From assembly GCF_000024005.1 (NCBI RefSeq), contig NC_013132.1, positions 7,372,001-7,436,000 on the forward strand: 64,000 nt of DNA, written 5' to 3'. Shown here piece after piece: positions 25,986-35,062 of this stretch. Source of the DNA: Chitinophaga pinensis DSM 2588 (GTDB lineage: Bacteria > Bacteroidota > Bacteroidia > Chitinophagales > Chitinophagaceae). The position numbers and the translations under genes were made by a program. The stretch's first letter is position 1; each line of letters begins with the position of its first letter. The notes under the pieces were generated by a model. The model was not told the origin of the DNA, searched no databases, and saw nothing but the letters and a program-made list of their open reading frames with translations.

Positions 25986-26765
25986 TTACCACTGCAGTTC
26001 GAAAGTACCACCGCCGTTTACAACGTAAGTACCTTTTCTTCCACCTTTGAAAGTGATAATACCCTGGTAACTGAATGCATTACCTTTGCTGTCTTTACCT
26101 GTGATCTTTACAGCAGCGCTACCGGAAACAATTTCGTGGCTTGTTTTATTCACCTTGATATTAGTTGATTCGTAGTGAATTTCGCTGGAGTAAGAAGGAA
26201 TTTCAGCAGTTTTAGAAGTCAGATCGCCTGTAGCGTCATATGTCTGGAAAATTTCCCAGTTTGCACTGTTTGCGCTCAGACCTCTCACTGTATATTTAGA
26301 AGCGAATTTGCTGGATGTAGCGAATTTTTCCATTGCCAGTGCAACACGACCAGAATAATCGAATTTGAACTCAGAAGGAATATCCTGCAGACAAGTCAGA
26401 CCATATGTCCAGTACAGCGCATAGTCAAAGCTGAAATTCTGACCATCACCCGCCAGTTTTAGAGAATCTTTTTCAGACTGACCACAGAAATCGCTCAGTT
26501 TACCACCGGATGCTTTTCTTGCTTCAAGATTAGTTACAGCCATTGTTGCAGAAGAGATCTGATCGGTCAGACCTCCCTGTGCAGTCACAGACTGAGTTAC
26601 CATTACAGCCGCATTTTCGCTGGTTACGCCTGGAGTGTTTTTGTCATCATCCTTTTTAGAACAGGAAGTTACGCCAACAGCAATACCGGCAGCTACCAAC
26701 AGGAACAATAGTGTAGATTTTCCCTTTGCGAAAGAGAGGTTTTGTCTTTTCATAGATTGCGACAT
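25986..26765 (-). CDS. Lipoprotein of unknown function
   Basis: 259 aa from ATG 26765 (MSQSMKRQN); ATG 26753 would give MKRQN and is equally possible, and a GTG at 26819 is rejected because it precedes the signal peptide. Lipobox VTSC is followed by SKKDDDKN, an acidic spacer seen in surface lipoproteins. The mature part is beta-rich in the C-terminal half, with KITGKDSKGNAFSYQGIITF and GTYVVNGGGTFELQW at the end. No family is recognised. It could be a cell-surface or periplasmic binding protein; that is inference only. Confidence 0.75.
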   Translation of the reverse strand: MSQSMKRQNLSFAKGKSTLLFLLVAAGIAVGVTSCSKKDDDKNTPGVTSENAAVMVTQSVTAQGGLTDQISSATMAVTNLEARKASGGKLSDFCGQSEKDSLKLAGDGQNFSFDYALYWTYGLTCLQDIPSEFKFDYSGRVALAMEKFATSSKFASKYTVRGLSANSANWEIFQTYDATGDLTSKTAEIPSYSSEIHYESTNIKVNKTSHEIVSGSAAVKITGKDSKGNAFSYQGIITFKGGRKGTYVVNGGGTFELQW

Positions 26766-27005
26766 TTTGGAATTTAATGTTGATGATATATTAATGATTG
26801 ATGCTTCTTTTACATTCACGATAATGCTTGCTACAGGTTCCTTGTCCTCACAAATCTATAATAATATAATCTTAAATCATAATATAAACGGATATTTTAC
26901 AATTCTATTGTTCCCATGACAATTGTGATAAAACTTTCTCCTGATAATCAATATGGAATAAAGAGCACTGATAAAAAACATGCTCTTTTTTACTACTTAA
27001 AACAC

Positions 27006-27166
27006 CTAATTCATAATTCATTTAGAATTAGCAATTACAAGGAAATGCCCTTTCAAACTCCCAAACATCATTAATTCGCAATTTATTCTCTTTCTCACCT
27101 CTTCCAATTCCCTTCAAATCAGCCCATTCACGCTAATTCTTAATTCCTAATTCTTAATTCTTAATT
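27006..27166. repeat. AATTAGG-type inverted-repeat element, copy C (degenerate left arm)
   Basis: The right arm 27134-27166 is built of TTAATTCTT/TTAATTCC units as in copy A. The left arm (27006-27032) is more diverged. The right arm ends 4 bases from the TGA stop of the LytTR regulator gene. The surrounding 26766-27005 is AT-rich with no gene seen. Confidence 0.6.
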
Positions 27167-27169
27167 TCC

Positions 27170-27946
27170 TCATATATTCATCCAGTTCTTAAACTCTCCA
27201 CCCCTCGCTTTACTGATCAGAATCTGCTCTCTTGCCGGAGGATTCACCTTCAGTAACAAACGACCATTAAAATAGAAATCTACTTCCTGTATAGCGGAAC
27301 GTTGTACAATAAACTGCCGGTTAGCACGGAAGAAAATAGCCGGATCCAACTGCTGTTGCAACTGTTCAAGTGTAAAATCAATAATGAATTCCTTCTTATC
27401 TGCGGTCCCGGCATATACCAGTTCGTTGGCAGTGTAAAACCACGCTATATTACTTGCGGCTAATGGTAATAGCTTATCGCGGTTATGCACGAGAAAGGAT
27501 TGTTTGTAGGCTACCGGGCTTTCCCTCATTCCCGCAGCCATCTTCAGCAGAACTTCATATCCCGTAGTATCCGTGAGTGGCTGACGTAAGCGTTTGAATT
27601 TTGCGATCGCATGCTTCAGATCATCTTCATCCACCGGTTTCAGAATATAGTCGATGCCATTGGCTTTAAATGCCTGTAATGCATAATCATCATATGCAGT
27701 AATAAAGATCACCGGCAAAGTAACTTCCATCTTTGTGAAAATATCAAAAGAAAGTCCATCCCCCAGCCGGATATCCATCAGCAACAAGTCACACTGCTGC
27801 ATATGGCTTTGCAGCCATTCCACCGCCTCTCCCACACCACTCAATATGGCCAGTATTTCACTATCCGGCGCCACATCCTGTATCATATAACGCAGGTTGC
27901 GGGCGGTGGCCGGTTCGTCTTCTATGATCGCGACACGTAAGGACAT
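27170..27946 (-). CDS. LytTR family response regulator
   Basis: 258 aa. Receiver domain residues 1-125 with acidic pocket IIEDE (positions 8-12), phosphoacceptor Asp58 in LLMDIRLGDG, the conserved Thr in FITAYDDYA and Lys in ILKPVDEDDL. The C-terminal LytTR DNA-binding domain (about 150-258) includes IAWFYTANELVYAGTADKKE and FFRANRQFIVQRSAI. It binds DNA direct repeats when phosphorylated by its partner kinase, whose gene ends one base upstream. Targets are unknown; the DUF1080 gene upstream on the same strand is one candidate. Confidence 0.95.
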   Translation of the reverse strand: MSLRVAIIEDEPATARNLRYMIQDVAPDSEILAILSGVGEAVEWLQSHMQQCDLLLMDIRLGDGLSFDIFTKMEVTLPVIFITAYDDYALQAFKANGIDYILKPVDEDDLKHAIAKFKRLRQPLTDTTGYEVLLKMAAGMRESPVAYKQSFLVHNRDKLLPLAASNIAWFYTANELVYAGTADKKEFIIDFTLEQLQQQLDPAIFFRANRQFIVQRSAIQEVDFYFNGRLLLKVNPPAREQILISKARGGEFKNWMNI

Positions 27947-27947
27947 A

Positions 27948-28973
27948 TTATTTCAATGGTAGTTTTACAATAAAATCAGCTGCCGTTTTATTAATACTGA
28001 TTTCTTTCTCTAGTAATATCCGGTAACGCTCATTCAGATTTGATAACCCGATACCCGTACCTGGCGGGTAAAATGATAAAGGTTGCAGATTATTACGGAC
28101 AAGCAGACAGGTACTGTTTCCGTTCTTTTCTGCCGTAATGATGACCAGCAAAGGACTCCCAACCGTCACAACATTGTGCTTCAGGGCATTTTCCATCAGC
28201 GGTTGCAGCGACATATGTGGTAGTTTATCTGTCAGCAGCGTATCGGGAATATCGATGATCAGTTCAAAACCTGCCTCATGCCGCATCTTCAACAATGCTG
28301 CATAGGCGCGTACCGCGTCCAGTTCTTCTTTCAGCGACACCAGGTGATCATCCTCACGCTGTAGAGAATAACGGAATACCCTGGATAGCTGGTTAATGTA
28401 ATACTGGGCCTTTGCCGGATCTTCCCTCACCACACCCGAAAGACTGCTCAGCGCATTAAAAAAGAAATGCGGCTGTAACTGACCTTTCAGCAGTTCCAGT
28501 TCCGTTTTGAGATGCGCGTTACGCAGACGAACGTTTTCCAGTTCGCTGAATCTTGCCATACGAAGGATATTCACAATTTTCAGTTCAATACCTGCTAGTA
28601 TGAGAATCAACATGAATTTCATGCCGATGCCGTTACCCGGCAATAAGCCCTGTCCGAATACACGCCTTTGTATCCCGATACAGATCGCCGTAAAGCAAAA
28701 AAATAACAGCAGCAGCAATAAAACGGTGCGACCTTCCCGGCCCCATGTCCATTTGCGGAATGGCCCCTGAAAATTGTGTGCTGCCAATAGGAATACCAGC
28801 AGACAAAACAGGAAACTGGCCCCCGTCTGAAACAACCATTCCCCGGTATCGAAATGCATGTATCTCGCCATAACGCTGTCTTCCTTTAAGGCAAGCAAAC
28901 GGGCAATATTCAGTGCAATGGCAATAAACAGGGAACTATAGATGTATAACATTCTTCCCATTGGCTCATTCAT
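27948..28973 (-). CDS. LytS-type sensor histidine kinase
   Basis: 341 aa. N-terminal half membrane-embedded with four hydrophobic segments (about 10-28, 48-65, 82-100, 117-137), no large sensor domain. The His_kinase (LytS/YehU) core follows: LKGQLQPHFFFNALSSLSGV with phospho-acceptor His169, LSRVFRYSLQRE, the N box NALKHN, and the ATPase G box GTGIGLSNLNERYR. It forms a two-component pair with the LytTR regulator, one base apart in the same operon. The signal is unknown; sensing is likely within the membrane. Confidence 0.93.
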   Translation of the reverse strand: MNEPMGRMLYIYSSLFIAIALNIARLLALKEDSVMARYMHFDTGEWLFQTGASFLFCLLVFLLAAHNFQGPFRKWTWGREGRTVLLLLLLFFCFTAICIGIQRRVFGQGLLPGNGIGMKFMLILILAGIELKIVNILRMARFSELENVRLRNAHLKTELELLKGQLQPHFFFNALSSLSGVVREDPAKAQYYINQLSRVFRYSLQREDDHLVSLKEELDAVRAYAALLKMRHEAGFELIIDIPDTLLTDKLPHMSLQPLMENALKHNVVTVGSPLLVIITAEKNGNSTCLLVRNNLQPLSFYPPGTGIGLSNLNERYRILLEKEISINKTAADFIVKLPLK

Positions 28974-29046
28974 AGCTGCAAATGAACTGCAACTGTGCTA
29001 AATGTATAAAAAAATAAGGGGGAAGCTGTAAAAGAGAGGGGTGAAA

Positions 29047-29081
29047 TAAAAAATCGCTTTCGCCGGCCGGCGAAAGCGATT
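29047..29081 (-). terminator. Terminator with a perfect palindrome
   Basis: Bases 29052-29081 are a perfect 30-base palindrome with a GC-rich core (half-site AATCGCTTTCGCCGG), followed on the minus strand by a T run. It lies 39 bases downstream of the DUF1080 gene. Confidence 0.88.
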
Positions 29082-29119
29082 TACTGCTGCAATACGGGAT
29101 TGCGGCCGTCTGTAACAGA

Positions 29120-29887
29120 CTATAATTCTCTGATCCAGATATTTCTGAAGCTCAGCGGCTCACTCTTATCGCCATGGGACTGCAATTTGATCGGGCAGGC
29201 GCCATGTGCTTTATCATAAGAAGCTTTACCGATGTATTTGGTAGGTCCGAGCAGTTCAGTATTGTTCTGTACGAGTACACCGTTAAAGAATACGGTTACA
29301 CGGGCAGGTGACTGTAAAGAACCATCGCTGTTGAAACGGGGAGCCGTCCAGATGATGTCATAAGTCTGCCACTCACCTGGTTTACGGTTAGGGTTCACCA
29401 GCGGAGCAGTTTGCTTATAAATACTGGCTGCCTGACCGTTTACATATGTCTTGTTGTTGAAGTTGTCGAGGATCTGCAACTCATAACCATCATCTCCAGC
29501 ACCTGTAGACGCCAGGAACAGACCGCTGTTACCCCTGCCCTGTCCGGTACCGGTTATATTTTTAGGCACACGCCATTCAACATGCAACTGATAGTTCGTG
29601 AAAGACCTTTTTGTCTGGATGTTACCGGATGTCTTATCTACAGTGAAGATACCACCCGCTACTTTCCAGGTTACCGGCTGATCCGGTTTATTTACGGACA
29701 CCCACTGGTCCAGGCTTTTGCCGTCGAATAATACAATCGCATCTGATGGCGCATCTGTGGTTGTTTTACCGGGTGTAACAACTGTTGGAACCGGTTCCCA
29801 TACTTCCGTGTCTTCAGGCTTCGACTGCGCAAATAACGTGGCTGAGAGCACAACAGCAGCAGCTGTTGTTAACGTTTTCTTGTACAT
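29120..29887 (-). CDS. DUF1080 (3-keto-disaccharide hydrolase family) secreted protein
   Basis: 255 aa. Signal peptide cut after ATLFAQ. One concanavalin-like jelly-roll domain: DAIVLFDGKSLDQWVSVNKP, GNIQTKRSFTNYQLHVEWRV, GRGNSGLFLASTG, YELQILDNFNN, and the C-terminal IKLQSHGDKSEPLSFRNIWI. These are the core DUF1080 phrases. Some members hydrolyse 3-keto-glycosides; others may only bind glycans. No 3-keto-forming dehydrogenase is encoded in the window, so the enzymatic partner, if any, lies elsewhere. Monocistronic, with its own terminator. Confidence 0.9.
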   Translation of the reverse strand: MYKKTLTTAAAVVLSATLFAQSKPEDTEVWEPVPTVVTPGKTTTDAPSDAIVLFDGKSLDQWVSVNKPDQPVTWKVAGGIFTVDKTSGNIQTKRSFTNYQLHVEWRVPKNITGTGQGRGNSGLFLASTGAGDDGYELQILDNFNNKTYVNGQAASIYKQTAPLVNPNRKPGEWQTYDIIWTAPRFNSDGSLQSPARVTVFFNGVLVQNNTELLGPTKYIGKASYDKAHGACPIKLQSHGDKSEPLSFRNIWIREL

Positions 29888-30017
29888 GATCTCTTTAATT
29901 TAATTCCCTAAATTAAAAATAGATATCACAAATAACAATCCAGTCATCATTTTTAAGTCTTTTTTCAGGAAGATAATGCCGGCACCCTATATATCAGCCA
30001 TCCATATATCAATATAT

Positions 30018-30047
30018 TTGTATATAATTCTATAAGTCCTTATCTTG
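30018..30047 (+). promoter_or_regulatory. Promoter of the MoxR-vWA-propeller operon
   Basis: TTG at 30018-30020 and TATCTTG at 30041-30047 with 20 bases between, close to the Bacteroidota TTG/TAnnTTTG pattern (one base missing in the -7 box). It lies 34 bases before the ATG at 30081, the first gene of the five-gene operon. Confidence 0.5.
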
Positions 30048-30080
30048 CCCGTATACCACCTGCGCCAACACATTAAGACA

Positions 30081-30710
30081 ATGACACTAAGTGAATTCAT
30101 ATCATCGCTCATTAACAAGGGAGAAGTAAGGGTTGCTCATGTGCTGCAGGATTTTGACGAGGAAGAGATTCGGCTGGCACGGATACACCTCCAACAATAC
30201 TATACCGACGATATCAACGACATGCCGGGACAGGCGCCCCCCTATAATGAAAAAGCCGCCCTCTGGGCTGCCGCTTATCTGTACAGGACCATCCAGTTCC
30301 TGCTCCTACGACACCTGGAAGCGGCTGAATTAAAGCATTATCTGCCTCCTTTTGACGGCGAACAAACGCCTGCGGCTATTTATTCCGCAGATCTTTGTCT
30401 GCGGTACCTACCGGACATATTCCTGCTCGCAAAAGGAATCTCCCCGGAAGACCCGCTGGTAAAAATACTCGTCGTACTGGCTGCACAATGGCCCCTGTCC
30501 GCCGCCACCATTCCTGAAGTCTCCACCGAAGGATTGTCTAGCATACTGGAACATCCCTCGCTGAAAAGCACTTACATCGACCGGATTATCCTGGCAAAAG
30601 ATTATGAGAAATGCCAGCATCCGCTATGCCTCCCACTGGTGGTAGAAGCCCTTGGTATGCACATCGCACAGTTCTGGCCACAATTTAAAATTGACCTTAC
30701 CGCTTCATAA
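30081..30710 (+). CDS. Small helical component of a MoxR-vWA-propeller ternary system (bpX4-like)
   Basis: 209 aa from ATG 30081; an in-frame TTG at 30045 lies in the promoter. No signal or membrane segment. All-helical, with NEKAALWAAAYLYRTIQFLL, IYSADLCLRYLPDIFLLAKG, an AAQWPLS turn and a final HPSLKSTYIDRIILAKDYEK block. This pattern recalls the component called bpX4 in the predicted MoxR-vWA-beta-propeller systems; the exact name is from memory and uncertain. No catalytic residues are evident. First gene of the operon, 7 bases before the MoxR gene, so probably a scaffold or adaptor made in fixed ratio with the ATPase. Confidence 0.7.
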   Translation: MTLSEFISSLINKGEVRVAHVLQDFDEEEIRLARIHLQQYYTDDINDMPGQAPPYNEKAALWAAAYLYRTIQFLLLRHLEAAELKHYLPPFDGEQTPAAIYSADLCLRYLPDIFLLAKGISPEDPLVKILVVLAAQWPLSAATIPEVSTEGLSSILEHPSLKSTYIDRIILAKDYEKCQHPLCLPLVVEALGMHIAQFWPQFKIDLTAS

Positions 30711-30717
30711 CAACAAC

Positions 30718-31869
30718 ATGGAACCATTGACCTCTGAATCACCACTGATAGACAAGCTGAATGATGTACTTCAACACATGAAAGGCACATTCGTAGGAAA
30801 AGATGATATTATTGACCTGATGGGGATTTGTCTGGCGGGAAGAGAAAATCTTTTTCTGTTCGGCCCTCCGGGTACCGCCAAAAGTGCACTGGTACGCGAA
30901 CTGGCACGCCAGCTGGACCTGAAGACATTTGAATACCTGCTGACCCGCTTTACCGAACCTAATGAACTGTTCGGACCATTCGACATCCGCAAACTGCGTG
31001 ACGGCGACCTGGTAACCAATACAGAAGGAATGCTCCCCGAAGCATCACTGGTATTCCTGGATGAATTACTCAACGCAAACAGTGCCATCCTAAACAGTTT
31101 GCTGATGGCGCTGAACGAAAAAATATTCCGTAGAGCAAAAGAAACCCGCATACTGCCGACGCTGACCTTCATCGGCGCCAGCAACCACCTGCCGGAAGAC
31201 GAGGCATTACAGGCCCTCTTTGACAGGTTCCTGATCAGGGTACGCTGTAGCAACGTAGATCCGGTAATGCTGGATAGCGTGCTACAGGCTGGATGGGGAC
31301 TGGAACAACAATCCGGACATATCCATGGAGGAATCGCTGCCGATGAACTCCGCGCATTACAGCACCTCAATACTACCATTGATCTCAACGGTGTAAGACC
31401 GGAATACATCTCCCTGGTGCAGCAACTCAGGAATGCAGGCGTACAGATCTCTGACAGACGTGCCGTAAAACTGCAACGCCTCGTGGCCGCCAGCGCCCTG
31501 CTCTGCAAAAGGGATAAAGCCATCCTCTCCGATCTGTGGATACTGCGTTATATCTGGGATACAGAAGAACAGATCGAGATCATTGCCGGTATCGTAAATG
31601 CTGTAATTGCAAAAGGAGCACACCATCCACAGGAACATCCGCGCGCTGACAACAGCAGCACGCCGGATGCAGATGCACTATACCGCGAAGTAGAACAATT
31701 GCAACAGCAATGGGACCATCCGGAAACAACAGCAGCCATCCGCGCACAGATCAAAGACAGACTACGCAGCATCAACAGTCGTTGCGAATGGATCAGCAAT
31801 ACCACACAACGCAACTATGTACTCGTCCCTGTTGATGCGCTCTGGAAGAAGATAATGCAATCAGCATGA
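30718..31869 (+). CDS. MoxR-family AAA+ ATPase
   Basis: 383 aa from ATG 30718 (MEPLTSESP); upstream in-frame codons overlap the previous gene and lack family character. Walker A GPPGTAKS (49-56), Walker B LVFLDE (111-116), sensor 1 GASNHLPED with Asn156, and arginine-finger region LFDRFLIR (Arg170). The C-terminal lid domain is followed by a helical tail (about 310-383). MoxR ATPases usually remodel protein complexes together with a von Willebrand A partner; the RavA-ViaA pair is a model. Here the partner is the vWA protein two genes downstream. The next gene overlaps by 4 bases (ATGA), implying translational coupling. Confidence 0.93.
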   Translation: MEPLTSESPLIDKLNDVLQHMKGTFVGKDDIIDLMGICLAGRENLFLFGPPGTAKSALVRELARQLDLKTFEYLLTRFTEPNELFGPFDIRKLRDGDLVTNTEGMLPEASLVFLDELLNANSAILNSLLMALNEKIFRRAKETRILPTLTFIGASNHLPEDEALQALFDRFLIRVRCSNVDPVMLDSVLQAGWGLEQQSGHIHGGIAADELRALQHLNTTIDLNGVRPEYISLVQQLRNAGVQISDRRAVKLQRLVAASALLCKRDKAILSDLWILRYIWDTEEQIEIIAGIVNAVIAKGAHHPQEHPRADNSSTPDADALYREVEQLQQQWDHPETTAAIRAQIKDRLRSINSRCEWISNTTQRNYVLVPVDALWKKIMQSA

Positions 31870-32570
31870 AAGAAATGATCATCGTGCTTCCCCTGGCACA
31901 ACTGGAAACCCTGGGGAGCATACGTACCTGGCCAGACTTGCTGGTAGCACTATCCGGAGACGAAATCTGGGTAAGAGGCATTCCGGTGGAAAGCACGGAT
32001 ATCCGGCTGCGTAAGTTGCCTGTACTGCATACTTACCTGGCGGATTTCGAAGGACGGCTATTCCTTCCAGGCAAACAAACACCGCATGATATCCTGAAAA
32101 GAATGACCTGGGAAGCCCTGACATCTTTTCTCACAGTAGAACTGCCCGTTTCCGCCTTACCGGGAAAGACCCGGCGGACATTCACCGTAAAGCTGGCTCC
32201 TGCTGCACAAACTACAGAACCAGCCGCAATCATTACTGATCTGGCCCACTGGAAAGCATACGCAGACTATGCCCCGCTGGTCAGATTACAGGAACTCAGT
32301 TTTGCAGTATGTGCATCTGAAGAAGTGCTGGTCATCGGCGCACCAATGCCTTCCCTGCCAGGAAAGGCATTCGTACTCAGGAACAACCTGTTACTACCAG
32401 CTGGTTACGATTTCAATCCGCTGGCTGCAGGCGCATTCATTGCAGAGCAGTTTGCCGCAGATAAAGGTGCCATGATATTGTTTCATCCGGATGGACAGTG
32501 GGAACGCATTCCAATGAATTGTTTTGTACATGCTACCAGAAGCGCCATCCGCCTCACCAACGTATTTTAA
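31866..32570 (+). CDS. WVRG-motif component of the MoxR-vWA-propeller system (bpX5-like, tentative)
   Basis: 234 aa, no signal peptide. A short N-terminal module includes DLLVALSGDEIWVRGIPVES; a W-x-R-G motif at this position is a trait of small bpX-type accessory proteins, as far as I recall. Residues about 60-234 are mixed alpha/beta, ending in GQWERIPMNCFVHATRSA. No enzymatic motif is visible. Its start overlaps the MoxR stop by 4 bases and its own TAA shares a base with the next ATG (TAATG), so it is translated in lockstep with both neighbours. A fixed-stoichiometry complex subunit is the best guess; function unknown. Confidence 0.65.
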   Translation: MKEMIIVLPLAQLETLGSIRTWPDLLVALSGDEIWVRGIPVESTDIRLRKLPVLHTYLADFEGRLFLPGKQTPHDILKRMTWEALTSFLTVELPVSALPGKTRRTFTVKLAPAAQTTEPAAIITDLAHWKAYADYAPLVRLQELSFAVCASEEVLVIGAPMPSLPGKAFVLRNNLLLPAGYDFNPLAAGAFIAEQFAADKGAMILFHPDGQWERIPMNCFVHATRSAIRLTNVF

Positions 32571-35062
32571 TGGAAAATCTGCACGATAAAACCATCGCCT
32601 GTTTCAGTGCCCCAAAAGATTATTTCTGGCACTGGACAGAAGAAGGCACTGTTATAGAATTTGCCAGAGGCCAAACAATCTGTTTCAAAGAAGAATTGAT
32701 TAACCACCTGTCACCGGAATATATAACAACGCCGCCCTTATCTGTTTTACTGATTATTCTGATGATCGGGAAAATGGATCGGCAGTCAAAAGAAGGGATA
32801 ACACCGGAGATATTGAAGCAGGAATTATGGCGTGCCATGATCAATCCCGAGAGCTGGTTATACCGCTCCAGCCCGGAAGACTTACCCCGGGATACCAATA
32901 CCCTGCATTCATTCGTCGACCTCCTGTATCCGCTGTCCCGGCAATACTGGCAAGAGGGTAAACGTACAATACTCTTCAATTGCCTTTTCGGACAGATCCC
33001 GCTTGCACTGGCAAATGGCTGGGGAAAGGAAATGCTGGCCATCTTCCGGCAACTGCCGCCGGAAGATTACTGTGCGCCACGGATAGACGACAATAACTGG
33101 TCAAACAAACAGGCAGGCGATGACCTGCGTGTCATGTCCCGGATCCTGCAAAAGTACCCTTATACCGATGTACTTGAACAGGAACTGGAAGCACTTATCA
33201 AAACACCGCCTGCACCACCACCTGCTCCGGCACCGATAGAGATGCCGGAAGAACTGCCATTACCCGCACAAGCGGGTGAAAAAGACCTCTTGCAGGAACT
33301 GACAGAAGATGAACGTACAGCGTATATAGCATTACTGACCCAACAACTGATGGCCGCTATTCACCTGCCGATGCATACAAATCGTGCCGGTGATATGACG
33401 ATCGGTGGAGTGTCAGATATTACCAATAAGGGCGCTATCGACAAACTGCTGCTCAGTGAGCTTGCCAATGAAGATGATGTGCTGATGGCAAGACTGGCCA
33501 ACAATGAAGCCTTATACCTTCGCCGGGAAGAAATACCGGACAAAATGCATACACATCGTTTTATACTGATCGATACCAGTATAAAAATGTGGGGAACGCC
33601 GCATATGCTGGCGATCTCCACCGCGCTGGCCTGCATCATGGACAAGAAACAGCAGGCGACCATCACAAGTTATGCCCTGGCTGGAGATCAAAGCACTGCC
33701 ATCGATCTGACCAACAAAAATGATATCGTAAAGGCCATGCACCTGCTTTCTCCGGCATTGCGCAGTGCCAATGCATTATTCGCTTTCAATGAGTTGCATA
33801 CACTCAATAGTAACCAGGAATTTTTCCTGATCACCAGCGAAGAATTATTCCATGAAACGCTCTTTCAACAGGCATTCGTCACCCTGCGCCCACACAATGG
33901 ATTCCTTGTAACGGTCAACCGGGACGCGACCGTTCAATTATACCGGTATCTCTCCGGCCACCGGAAGTTAGTCAGCAGGGCCTGTATCAATATGCAACAA
34001 CCTGTGCCACGCACTAAAAAACAAGGGGCCAGACATGGTTTCAGAGGCGCCCCTACTATCCTCGACATTCCCCGGTTTCTGGAACAGTTGCCCTTTCCCC
34101 TGCTGCTGCCGGCAAGACGTGGTTATGGCTATAACGGCATTGCCTCTACAGAACATGCCGGCATCTGTATCACAGACCAGCGACAGTTTGTATACTGGCA
34201 GAATGAACATAAAGGTGCACTGGAAATAATGTCCCTGTTTCCCGAAGCCTACATGTCCGTTTACAACTACGGACATGATGAAAAAAACTTTTTTATCCAG
34301 TTCAGGGACAGACATTCGCAGGAGTTTATCGTCTGTCATTTCGATAAAACCACAAGGCAGTTATCAACAAAGGCAGTAACGAATAAACTGAAAGAAAAAA
34401 CGGTTGCTAAGATACACAGGACCATATTCAGTATTACTGACAAAGCTTTCATTTTTGAAACGGCCAATGGCATATGTATACTCGACGTATATAGCGGAGA
34501 ACTGACAAACGTAGTTCCTTCTCTGACAACAGAAGATATCGATCGACTTCGCACAGAGACCTTAAAGACAACCCGCACTAATAGTACCAGTGCAGCGAGA
34601 TATGACATGTTGAGTAAGGTGAAACATATCTCCATTAATGACAAGGGAAACTTTGTGATCAACAGACATGAATTAGTCTTCAGTCAACAAAAAGTAGAAC
34701 TGATTCCTGTTACGGAACCCTTACCTGTACACAACATCGTCAGCACCGCACAAAAGCTTAAAATAAAAGACCTGCGGCAACCCTTGTTTCGCTACCGCTG
34801 GCCAGACGGGAGCGAGGCATGGTTTGACACAGTACGACATATGCTCTATCTCCGTAGCTCAAACAAATCGCTGCCGGAAATAGCGTTGCCGGTAATGGTA
34901 AACGTCGGTATTGCCTGCTGGGCATCCAATGGGGATATCTGCGGACATCCATATTTAAGACCAGATGACGCGAAAGTAGTAGAGGTAATGGCCTTCCATC
35001 AGAAATATATCAGACCGTTCATACACATAATCCAGAAATATGGTACTGCAGCTGCAATATGA
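32570..35062 (+). CDS. vWA-beta-propeller protein with degenerate metal site
   Basis: 830 aa from ATG 32570, overlapping the previous stop. An in-frame ATG at 32498 would lie inside the previous gene. Order: N-terminal helical region (1-205); a proline-rich linker (212-234); helical region (235-325); a vWA domain (about 328-460) beginning HRFILIDTSIKMWGTP; then a C-terminal beta-propeller (about 530-830) with repeated strands such as GICITDQRQFVYWQ, NFFIQFRDRHSQEFIVCHFD and FRYRWPDGSEAWFDTVRHML. The vWA metal site normally reads DxSxS; here it is D335-T-S-I-K, so Lys replaces the second Ser and metal binding may be weak. It is the presumed MoxR partner and target-recognition subunit. Confidence 0.85.
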   Translation: MENLHDKTIACFSAPKDYFWHWTEEGTVIEFARGQTICFKEELINHLSPEYITTPPLSVLLIILMIGKMDRQSKEGITPEILKQELWRAMINPESWLYRSSPEDLPRDTNTLHSFVDLLYPLSRQYWQEGKRTILFNCLFGQIPLALANGWGKEMLAIFRQLPPEDYCAPRIDDNNWSNKQAGDDLRVMSRILQKYPYTDVLEQELEALIKTPPAPPPAPAPIEMPEELPLPAQAGEKDLLQELTEDERTAYIALLTQQLMAAIHLPMHTNRAGDMTIGGVSDITNKGAIDKLLLSELANEDDVLMARLANNEALYLRREEIPDKMHTHRFILIDTSIKMWGTPHMLAISTALACIMDKKQQATITSYALAGDQSTAIDLTNKNDIVKAMHLLSPALRSANALFAFNELHTLNSNQEFFLITSEELFHETLFQQAFVTLRPHNGFLVTVNRDATVQLYRYLSGHRKLVSRACINMQQPVPRTKKQGARHGFRGAPTILDIPRFLEQLPFPLLLPARRGYGYNGIASTEHAGICITDQRQFVYWQNEHKGALEIMSLFPEAYMSVYNYGHDEKNFFIQFRDRHSQEFIVCHFDKTTRQLSTKAVTNKLKEKTVAKIHRTIFSITDKAFIFETANGICILDVYSGELTNVVPSLTTEDIDRLRTETLKTTRTNSTSAARYDMLSKVKHISINDKGNFVINRHELVFSQQKVELIPVTEPLPVHNIVSTAQKLKIKDLRQPLFRYRWPDGSEAWFDTVRHMLYLRSSNKSLPEIALPVMVNVGIACWASNGDICGHPYLRPDDAKVVEVMAFHQKYIRPFIHIIQKYGTAAAI

